Below are positions 35,701 through 42,161 of a stretch of DNA of 64,000 bases, one piece after another (positions within the stretch are counted from its first letter, which is position 1; the number at the start of each line of letters is the position of its first letter). The stretch spans positions 62,001 to 126,000 of the forward strand of contig NZ_FOQO01000001.1 in NCBI RefSeq assembly GCF_900113765.1, written 5' to 3'. The notes under the pieces are model-generated. The model was not told the DNA's origin. It worked only from the letters and a program-made list of their open reading frames with translations, and made no database searches. The stretch comes from Parapedobacter indicus (GTDB lineage: Bacteria > Bacteroidota > Bacteroidia > Sphingobacteriales > Sphingobacteriaceae). The translations under genes were made by a program, and so were the position numbers.

Positions 35701-36622
35701 AATTTACATCCTCATTATAAAGTGAAAAATCTATTTTGTCGCTGTTTCCTCTTGTATTGATTTTAAGCCAATAGTGCTGTTGATTTGAAAGTAGCTCTAA
35801 AAGTTTATTTTCATTTTCTAATGAAACTACGGTTTCATTAAGAAAATAGGGGATAGCATTCTGTTTAAAAGTAGTTTCATAGCTCGCATTACCTAATTCA
35901 AATTGGATGTAAAGTGTGAAATTGGTTTTAAATTCCTTCGAAAATATTCTATCATCTTGTTCAAAACCCTCTTTTATTATTGATAATTGTTCATTTGTAG
36001 CATAGACGCCCAGTATAGAATTTTTAAAATTATAGAAGGAGACTAGTTCATTTTCTATAAAATTGATTTCGGGGTCAACATATTCATCTGCCTCGTCAAT
36101 TTCAACATCTAAGGAAGCGGGAACAAAAGAGAATAAATCACTGTAGTCAAGTTTGGAATTTACCTTTACTCTAATTTTATCCGAGGAGCCATTAATGAAG
36201 TTGTTACTTATAATACCATATAAATTTTCTTTGGTCTTTACTAAAGTGGTATTGTTATAAGATTCAACAATCTCAACATTAAATTCATCCCCTCTTTCTA
36301 TTCTTTCCCAAGTTAGTGTATCGCTTATTGGTTTTGCAAGGTGCTTTTGGCTGAGAATTACCTGTCTGTTTGGAAAATCAATATCTAATACAACACATTG
36401 AATCCGGTCACCAACTTTAAATTTCTTGAATTCTGCTTCTCCTGAAGGGAGGCACCAAGACAAATTTAAAATTGATAAACGACCAATAAAGTCTTGATAA
36501 AAGTCCGTTATAATTTGAGAGGGGTTCACAATAGCTATTATTGTAGTTTCAATAACAGATCCCCTTCCGAATTTTTCGGTGAATTCTAATTCAAATCCTG
36601 ATATTTCTGTATTAGGTCTCAA
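32759..36622 (-). CDS. Upf1-like SF1 helicase with S1 domains at both ends
   Basis: A 1287-residue protein. N-terminal S1-like domain (GDRIQCVVLDIDFPNRQVIL), long unassigned region, then SF1B motifs: GPPGTGKTTVIAEI near residue 590, VIIDEAGKANIAESL near 800, GDQKQLPPYM, SFQGKEYDIIVFSFTRS, and RRLNVAFSRAKKKLILIGN near 1060. Two C-terminal S1 repeats follow (YKQGDNAVGKFKSIGKSPKG; KKGDKVKGIITKEVNFGYFL). S1 domains bind RNA, so the enzyme likely works on RNA or RNA-DNA hybrids. First gene of the five-gene operon; a TTATAC-AA-GTATAA repeat lies at 36644-36657 upstream of its start. Confidence 0.85.
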   Translation of the reverse strand: MRPNTEISGFELEFTEKFGRGSVIETTIIAIVNPSQIITDFYQDFIGRLSILNLSWCLPSGEAEFKKFKVGDRIQCVVLDIDFPNRQVILSQKHLAKPISDTLTWERIERGDEFNVEIVESYNNTTLVKTKENLYGIISNNFINGSSDKIRVKVNSKLDYSDLFSFVPASLDVEIDEADEYVDPEINFIENELVSFYNFKNSILGVYATNEQLSIIKEGFEQDDRIFSKEFKTNFTLYIQFELGNASYETTFKQNAIPYFLNETVVSLENENKLLELLSNQQHYWLKINTRGNSDKIDFSLYNEDVNFFGEVIIGKDKKEIKFIIKNFSFGHSQYTSSEAKKRNSKYGSFLFSNKIKIISPYGTLPFDNSQQLFLDYALLKTQCFETVNHLKTEAGEILRQEGRTLSIIDKFLEYQISLIDKEKENAVFVEKYDRVPAANQGVAIKISRSIGDSLETDEDTVVNIRLKEDDKLIKLSDGILSYFNDVYIITFHKPIKLELLDKGFYIDKRISKKQFQIQREIIQDFLDKKIKIDHIEALLVKPDRVKTPILKPIQFKNEDLSRTEKEDPTNNQVNAVKKAVGNQNIFLIQGPPGTGKTTVIAEIIQQLVEKGEKILVSGQNHVAVDNVLEKLSQFPKLNLLRVGNPDRIDKQLLKYTIDNLVEDYKIDFKKFILNQLSITEEYTRCKEQGYDKNEFRTQLNQFINSLVNQYGVLKDVYKQRHFILLDGLTGLSKTELNETTELLRKWLDESNNEYEILLKPLIYNSIDVVFATCIGIKSDEVFKEKNFKFDTVIIDEAGKANIAESLVAIELGQKVILVGDQKQLPPYMDSSLIDKADNQSFPNSVYGSEFLEEEILHALKSSFFEFIVNRINAEQFPKDNMEMLNYQHRMHPNIGQFVSESFYDGKVKMGSRTHLNRIEMPSPFNKEVVFFDTSNSKNPFEQNDGFSAKNNTESETISEIILPKLFESNINPSSIAIIAPYKSQVANIKNQINKSESCKFKNIDVSTLDSFQGKEYDIIVFSFTRSSDHNNAPFENGKRKYSKVGFLDDARRLNVAFSRAKKKLILIGNSKTLTDSRSHFDKIFNYTNLFRTLVKLSNKEDIGNFVNVADLYDFKSPFELFLEKYKQGDNAVGKFKSIGKSPKGIFGLFVTVDGVDGLIPYSMMSKDLKESAANLQAGTEMDVSIYWIDVENKRITLNLNNRKKGTAKNKNECWENTIRKYKKGDKVKGIITKEVNFGYFLKIDTGFEGLFHKNNIGRGKVPKVNEPLEVRIIKIDLEKKQIAFSY

Positions 36623-36643
36623 TCTAATTTTAATTTTTCTGCT

Positions 36644-36657
36644 TTATACAAGTATAA
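36644..36657. promoter_or_regulatory. Short inverted repeat ahead of the CARF operon
   Basis: TTATAC-AA-GTATAA is a 6-base-arm palindrome 22 bases upstream of the helicase start on the minus strand and overlaps a TATACTTG sequence that could serve as a -7 element. Candidate promoter/operator. Confidence 0.35.
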
Positions 36658-36673
36658 CACATTGTCACGAAGT

Positions 36674-36761
36674 GTGCGTAGGCAAAAAAGTGGCTATTTT
36701 GGCTTTGCGAAAGGTCGGCTTGCGGGTGGGGCAAAGCCAAATGTGCCACTTGCGGGCTGGC
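36674..36761. repeat. Imperfect hairpin repeat, right copy
   Basis: Direct-orientation relative of 27791-27880: GTGCGTAGGCAAAAAAGTGG at its start and CAAATGTGCCACTTGCGGG near its end. It folds on itself (GGCTATTTTGGCTTTGC with GCAAAGCCAAATGTGCC). Confidence 0.6.
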
Positions 36762-37670
36762 TAAAATTGTTTTTAAAAAATGTGCAATGGGAAAAAAATA
36801 AAAAACATTGGGTCGGCAATGAGTGTCGGCTTACTCGTTGTCCGTTTGTAATATCGTTTCTATGTCTTTGGTCACCTGTCAAAATGGTTTACTTTTTTCT
36901 GTTTTTAGTTGTCTGTTTGTTGTTGTCGGGTCGTCCTTTACACTTGCTGCCAACTCTTTAATATGCGCAATTGCCTTTATTTAAGGTTTTTAATCAATTG
37001 TTTGTTATTCGTATTTAAATCAGCAATTTACGTTTCGCTCCCATACTGCGCATTCCGTATTAGTTTTTCATGCGCTGCCTCTTTGGTTATCCAATATGCG
37101 CACTGCGCATTTCGGATAATTCTCCCTTCCTGCCTGCCAAAACTAGCCAAACCCAGCCACGGTCCCATACGGTTTCCCGTAAGTTAAAACGGGTGGTTAC
37201 CAGTGCCGTTTCGGCATCGCACCGGCCGCGTATTCGTTATTATTTTGTTAATGTCCGGTTTATCATCCTGGTTCGGTTACGTTTTACTGTTAGTTGATTA
37301 CTACAATCCCGATAAAGGTAAACCATTCGGTCCGTATTATCAATAGTCCGTCAGCGTTAACGGAAAATCCCGCGTCCACTGCATCTAAAGTGGCTAATAG
37401 GCAACGGCGTTTATAGGTAGCCGATGTATACGGAAATCTTTTTTATTTCATAAATCAGGTTCCCAATAAAACAAATAGGGGATCTCGACGTTTAGGTACT
37501 AGGTTTAGGTTGATAGCCCCTAACCCCATTGGGGCGGACCCGTTGTCTTACGAGGTAACGGGTTTCTTTTTTCAGTACACTTTCCGATTTCGTTTATTCG
37601 CCATCGCTGCTACTGTTTATTTTAAGGCTCGAATGGATAAGTAAATCCTGTCTAGGCACGAAAACTCTTA
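36762..37670. other. Noncoding AT-rich region
   Basis: About 900 bases without a credible gene; open frames translate to low-complexity sequence. I see palindromic ATGCGCA-type words (AATATGCGCACTGCGCATTT near 37090) and the terminator at 37538, but no gene that the terminator serves. Confidence 0.5.
37538..37571 (+). terminator. Orphan rho-independent terminator
   Basis: ACCCGTT (37538-37544) and AACGGGT (37557-37563) followed by TTCTTTTTT. No coding gene precedes it on the plus strand for almost 1 kb, so it may end an unannotated RNA. Confidence 0.5.
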
Positions 37671-37970
37671 TTCTGGGACAATGGTTATTTCATGAGGCGA
37701 AAGACCATATATGAGGATGAATAACCAACGTGCGACCGGCTTCAGGGACGAAGTACATTATTCAGGGACAAATGGGTGCTTCATGGGACGAAAGACCATA
37801 TATGGGGACGAATGATCAACGTGCGATTGGCTTCAGGGATGAAATGTATTATTCAGGGACAAATGGTTACTTCGTGGGACGAAAGACCATATATGGGGAC
37901 GAATGACCAACGTGCGACCGGCTTCAGGGACGAAATGCATTATTCAGGGACAAATAGTTACTTCATGGGG
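37671..37970. repeat. Tandem 90/91-bp repeat, three copies plus part
   Basis: GGGACA marks successive units at 37675, 37765, 37856 and 37947 (spacing 90, 91, 91). Each unit contains four GGGAC[GA]AA-like words spaced about 22-30 bases, so the unit itself looks like a diverged smaller repeat. No stable reading frame across copies. Confidence 0.75.
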
Positions 37971-38084
37971 CTACGGTCAATAGTCATTATCAACACTCCT
38001 ATCAGAGGATTTTACCTATTTGACCGCAAAGATTTTTGAATTTGATCGAAATGTTGGCTATAGGTGTTTGTCTTTTTTTCAGAC

Positions 38085-38651
38085 TTAAAGGTAGTAAACA
38101 TCAACCAGGCGTTTGCCAAAACCTCCACCCTTTAGCATTATCGGCTTTTTAATTGACTTGAGGACTTTTGTTTTCACAGCGTACTGGAGTGCTTTTGATA
38201 ATTGGTCATCAACAAACTCTTTGTTTAGTTCAATCTTACAGTATTCCGCAACTTCGTTTAAATACTTATAACCGTCCTTAAAACAATCTGATTTAAGGAG
38301 CACATCCGTAACGAATGAATTAGGACTTCTTTTAGATTTCGTACTTAGAAAATATTCTGGGTTATCTCTGTGATCGATCTTAAATTTTATCAGAGCTTCA
38401 GCTTTTGAGATAGAAGGAGGTATCTTTGAATTCAGGTTAAAAATCTTAGCACCATCAAATTCCAGTTTGTCTCCAATTTCTCTTGCAAAGACTTCACTAA
38501 GTGCCCTCGTACTGTTTAATATTCCATAAATGTGGGAAGTGGATTTTTTGAAAAATTCAGCAAATCCAGCAATATCTAAACCGGTGATTTTCATAATAGT
38601 TTGTATTCTGCCAGCTATCGCTTTAGAATACTCTTGGTTATCGGTGTTCAT
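38085..38651 (-). CDS. HTH-like regulatory protein
   Basis: A 188-residue protein. Residues 15-60 (GRIQTIMKITGLDIAGFAEF, FKKSTSHIYGILNSTRALSE) look like an XRE-type helix-turn-helix. The C-terminal half (FVTDVLLKSDCFKDGYKYLN, EVAEYCKIELNKEFVDDQLS) is helical and unassigned. Its start faces the structured RNA locus 38721-39010, so it might control it. Confidence 0.6.
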   Translation of the reverse strand: MNTDNQEYSKAIAGRIQTIMKITGLDIAGFAEFFKKSTSHIYGILNSTRALSEVFAREIGDKLEFDGAKIFNLNSKIPPSISKAEALIKFKIDHRDNPEYFLSTKSKRSPNSFVTDVLLKSDCFKDGYKYLNEVAEYCKIELNKEFVDDQLSKALQYAVKTKVLKSIKKPIMLKGGGFGKRLVDVYYL

Positions 38652-38720
38652 CCCGCAAAGGGATAAATCAATTTACGCTAAAAATTATCATTAATTTACT
38701 TTTATTGTAATATTTATTTG

Positions 38721-38728
38721 TATCTTTG
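38721..38728 (+). promoter_or_regulatory. Bacteroidota -7 promoter element
   Basis: TATCTTTG matches TAnnTTTG; the -33 region is weak. Transcription would begin near 38735, at the structured RNA. Confidence 0.5.
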
Positions 38729-38734
38729 TTAGGA

Positions 38735-39008
38735 TGCTTATCTCGATATTGTTTAAGCATTGGTATTGACATAGAGTCTCGCGTGCGAATTCCGAGTTTG
38801 CTTTGACGGACGAGGCAATAGGATCAATGCCCATAGTGATATTTTGCGTACCTTTGGTATGCGCTATAGCATTATGGGCCCTATTGTACTGTTCCTAAGG
38901 CCCTCGGAAGCCTGCACGACGGTATCTTAGGGCTCGCTATAGTAGCACCGTCCTAATATATTACGAGACTCGTTTTCAACTAACCATATGAAAACGAGTT
39001 TTTTATTT
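38735..39008 (+). ncRNA. Candidate structured RNA with own terminator
   Basis: No protein frame explains this stretch, but it is full of nested complementarity. ATGCTTA/TAAGCAT (38734/38754), GAGTCTCG at 38774 with CGAGACTC at 38964 (long-range closing helix), CAATAGG at 38816 with CCTATTG at 38880, GCCCATA at 38829 with TATGGGC at 38873, GCGTACC at 38846 with GGTATGC at 38856, and CCTAAG at 38894 with CTTAGG at 38926. It begins after a -7 box and ends at a strong terminator. The closing helix and the terminator stem share bases 38968-38971, so they exclude each other. It could be an independent small RNA, a switching leader of the gene at 39181, or a retron-like RNA (no reverse transcriptase is nearby). 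Confidence 0.55.
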
Positions 39009-39010
39009 TT
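38968..39010 (+). terminator. Strong rho-independent terminator
   Basis: ACTCGTTTTCA (38968-38978) pairs perfectly with TGAAAACGAGT (38989-38999), followed by TTTTTATTTTT. It ends the structured RNA. Confidence 0.8.
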
Positions 39011-39180
39011 ACGTCTCCCCAATGGCTTCCGATCTCAAATAGGGAAGGGGGAAGCCGCTTTTTCCAAAGCGTGGAAGATTTCCACTGCCAATCTTTATAA
39101 AGCAATTATTGCTAAGCCAGCTTGAATTGGGTTAAGACACCTTTTAGAGAATTTTCTTACACCTAAAATCAAGCAATTAA

Positions 39181-41568
39181 ATGGAGCGAATTTTACGCAT
39201 AAGGGAGGGGTATGCCTTTTCCAAACATAAACTTAAACGCACGTATATACGACATTTCAGCCTGTTGGCTTTAGCAACGATCATGTGTTTGGAAGCCCAC
39301 GCACAGCGCCCCGAATCTTCGGGGCCTGTGCCGTCGGGCAATAAATCATTTACAGAGATTGTTGCCTCCGATGCGAAATCCCAATACGGCATGTTGGGAG
39401 TGCATGAAATGGGAGGGAAGATCTATCTGGAGATTCCCGACTCACTCCTTGGCCGCGATATCCTGACGATAAACCGCCTGGCGAAGGGTTGGGCAGGCGA
39501 CAAACCCTTCGACCCATTCCTCAATTTCATCGGTTACAGTGGCGATCTCGCGAACGAAAGCCTGTTCCGGTTCGATAGGGAATCGGGTGACGCCATCGTC
39601 ATCTATCCGCTCGATTATTCAAACCGGGTACACGCAGATGATGGCAAACTGGCGGCGCCCGCTAACGCCGATGTTTTACCGATTCTCCACAGCTTTCCGG
39701 TGCTATGCCGCAATCGCGCAGACGACGGCTCACTGGTGGATGCCACGGATTTCCTATCCGGGGATAATACCATCATGACCTTTTCCAGTTCGCTGCGCCG
39801 CAAATTTAAGGTAGGAGCCATGCAGCCGCAGCATTCCGCAATTTCGGAAGTGGAAGTAACCGATAGCCATCTGATTACAAGCAGCATCAAAACCTATAGC
39901 TACAACAGCGAAAGGGTACGGTTGGGCATGCGTTCGGTATGGTTCCTGTTGCCCATCATCCCTTATGAAATCCGGCAGCCCGATCATCGCATTGGGTATT
40001 ATACGCAGTCGGCCACCGATTACAGCAATCCCTACACCCCGCAACAAGACTTGCGGATGGTAAAGCGTTGGCGCATGGAGCCACGCCCGGAGGACCGGGA
40101 AGCCTATTTCCGGGGCGAATCGGTCGAACCCGCCAAACCAGTGGTCATCTACATCGATCCGGCCATGCCCGAGGAGTGGGTACCCTACATGATACAGGGC
40201 ATTAACGATTGGCAGCCTGCCCTGGAGCAGGCGGGCTTCAAAAACGCCATCCGCGGCGAGCGTGTGCCCCCCGGAATGGAAAGCCGGATGGTGGGCGATG
40301 CGCGCTATCCGATGATCTGCTATAAACCGAGCCGTGTACGGAATGCGACGGCCGAACTCGTTACCGATCCCCGAAGCGGGGAGATACTCAACGCGCACAT
40401 CGCCTGGCATCATGGGCACATCCGGAACATCATCAAATGGGGACGCATGATGGGCGCAGTACACCGGCCCATGCTGCGGGGCAATGAAACGGATACGGCC
40501 TTTATGGGCGCCATGATCCGAAAAATCATTGCCCATGAAGTGGGCCACGTCCTCGGTCTGGTGCACAATTTCGGGGCGTCGTCCGTGGTGCCCGTGGAAA
40601 ACCTCCGGGATTCCGATTGGTTGGCCAAAAACCCCATCAGCCCGTCCATTATGGATTACGTGCGCGTCAATTACGTGGCGCAGCCCGGGGATAAGGTGCC
40701 GCTACCGGGATTGATTCCCCGCATCGGCCCGTATGACCGGTGGGCCATCGAATGGGGGTACCGCTACCGGCCTTCATCCGGCGATACCCAAGCCGACCGC
40801 CAACGGCTGAATAACTGGACAGCGGAAACGGGCGACAGCGGCATGCGCTGGTTCGGCGCAGAGGAACGGCAATCCACCGATCCCCGCTGCCAGGCTGAGG
40901 ATTTGGGGGACGATCCCATTCTTGCAGCCACGTATGGCATCAACAACCTGCAACGGATGGTGGACAGCCTGACCGTATGGTATCCCCATCCCGGGCAGGC
41001 CACCGAAGTGTACCGTGAGGTCATCGGTCAATACGGCAATTACCTGAATTCCGTAACCGCATGGATCGGTGGGAGGTACCACCGCATCCGCACGGCGGAA
41101 GGGGAGTGGAATAATGTACGGGTATCAACCGATGACCAGACCCGGGCATTGGAGTTCCTGCGCGACAGGTTCATCACCCCGCCCCGATGGCTGCTGGATA
41201 ACCCGGCAACCGGACGGATCGGCCTGGACCCCATGGCAGACATCACCAAACTACACGAACGGCTGATGGAGACGCTGCTGGTGAAAGCGGTTGCGGATGG
41301 CAGCCCGGATCACCCGGACCGGCTCTGCCGATGGATTTTCGGGCAACCGATAGGCAATCCGGAACCGGACAACCGGTACCGTACATCCCTCCGGTGGACG
41401 TTCGCCATGCAGCTCAAAAAGATCGCGTTCCCTGAAAACACGAAGGCCGGGGAGGCACCCACACCGCAACAGCTCGTTGCCCGGGAAACGATTTCAAACC
41501 TATGCACCCTCCTGCAACGGGAGGGCGATGAACTGCTTATTAATCAATTACAACACCAAATCTTTTAA
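39181..41568 (+). CDS. Secreted zinc metalloprotease (DUF5117/DUF4953-type)
   Basis: A 795-residue protein with a long basic N-terminus and signal peptide ending near CLEAHAQ. An N-terminal DUF5117-like domain (LEIPDSLLGRDILTINRLAK) precedes the catalytic part with HEVGHVLGLVHNFGAS near residue 449 and SPSIMDYVRVNY, a gluzincin/metzincin-like HExxHxxxxxH site and Met-turn; the C-terminal DUF4953 region follows. Periplasmic or surface peptidase, first in an operon with a thioredoxin-like protein and SusC/SusD (3 bases to the next gene). Such proteases are common partners of SusCD systems and may process peptide or glycopeptide ligands. Confidence 0.85.
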   Translation: MERILRIREGYAFSKHKLKRTYIRHFSLLALATIMCLEAHAQRPESSGPVPSGNKSFTEIVASDAKSQYGMLGVHEMGGKIYLEIPDSLLGRDILTINRLAKGWAGDKPFDPFLNFIGYSGDLANESLFRFDRESGDAIVIYPLDYSNRVHADDGKLAAPANADVLPILHSFPVLCRNRADDGSLVDATDFLSGDNTIMTFSSSLRRKFKVGAMQPQHSAISEVEVTDSHLITSSIKTYSYNSERVRLGMRSVWFLLPIIPYEIRQPDHRIGYYTQSATDYSNPYTPQQDLRMVKRWRMEPRPEDREAYFRGESVEPAKPVVIYIDPAMPEEWVPYMIQGINDWQPALEQAGFKNAIRGERVPPGMESRMVGDARYPMICYKPSRVRNATAELVTDPRSGEILNAHIAWHHGHIRNIIKWGRMMGAVHRPMLRGNETDTAFMGAMIRKIIAHEVGHVLGLVHNFGASSVVPVENLRDSDWLAKNPISPSIMDYVRVNYVAQPGDKVPLPGLIPRIGPYDRWAIEWGYRYRPSSGDTQADRQRLNNWTAETGDSGMRWFGAEERQSTDPRCQAEDLGDDPILAATYGINNLQRMVDSLTVWYPHPGQATEVYREVIGQYGNYLNSVTAWIGGRYHRIRTAEGEWNNVRVSTDDQTRALEFLRDRFITPPRWLLDNPATGRIGLDPMADITKLHERLMETLLVKAVADGSPDHPDRLCRWIFGQPIGNPEPDNRYRTSLRWTFAMQLKKIAFPENTKAGEAPTPQQLVARETISNLCTLLQREGDELLINQLQHQIF

Positions 41569-41571
41569 TGT

Positions 41572-42141
41572 ATGATGAAAAAAATCAAACTCAGTATGGT
41601 CATGCTGTTGCTGCTGTTTCAGGCAGGGTACACGCATGCGCAAACCTACTCGGTGGGCGATAGCCTGCCGGAGGAATTTTTCAGTACCGTGCATCCGGCC
41701 ATGGACCTGACAACCGGCGAATCCACTACCGTCAAGCTGGAGGATTACCGGGATAAACTGGTCATCCTCTATTTCTGGTTTAATGGATGCAGTCCCTGCA
41801 TCCGCTCCTTCATCAAATGCGATAGCATACAGCCCCTGCTGAAGGGGGAGAATTACGTGGTCATTCCATTTACTTACCAAACCCTGGAAACCACGCAGCG
41901 GATATTGAGGCGGTTTCAATGGAACATGACTTCCATCATTGCAGACAGTGTGCTGTATGAAGCATTCGCGGGCCGCAGTTTCCGGAATACGGCCTGGATT
42001 AAAGACGGACGGGTGTATGCAACCCCCGAATCGAAATTCCTCACGGCCGAAAACATACGGAAGGTCCTGGCGGGTCATCGCGAAGCGTTTCCCCTGGAAG
42101 CCAGGCAACCGCAGCGTGCCGGTAACCAGCCAACCCGGTAA
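41572..42141 (+). CDS. Periplasmic thioredoxin-like (TlpA/ResA-type) protein
   Basis: A 189-residue protein: signal peptide (MVMLLLLFQAGYTHAQ), then an AhpC/TSA-like start (YSVGDSLPEEFF) and VILYFWFNGCSPCIRSF with a CSPC redox motif. It probably reduces or rearranges disulfides in exported proteins. Sits 3 bases after the metalloprotease and 20 bases before SusC. Confidence 0.85.
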   Translation: MMKKIKLSMVMLLLLFQAGYTHAQTYSVGDSLPEEFFSTVHPAMDLTTGESTTVKLEDYRDKLVILYFWFNGCSPCIRSFIKCDSIQPLLKGENYVVIPFTYQTLETTQRILRRFQWNMTSIIADSVLYEAFAGRSFRNTAWIKDGRVYATPESKFLTAENIRKVLAGHREAFPLEARQPQRAGNQPTR

Positions 42142-42161
42142 CCAAACTAAACCATTTTCAT

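Noticed and set aside
28265..36622. Type III CRISPR locus
   Set aside because: I looked for arrays of regular spaced repeats, Cas10 and RAMP proteins; none in the window. CARF alone is not evidence of CRISPR.
37776..38039. 87-codon plus frame across the tandem repeats
   Set aside because: The unit length is not a steady multiple of three (90/91), so the frame is not conserved among copies; no start signal.
38735..39008. 6S RNA or retron
   Set aside because: Multi-branched folding does not fit a 6S single hairpin, and there is no reverse transcriptase nearby; left unassigned.
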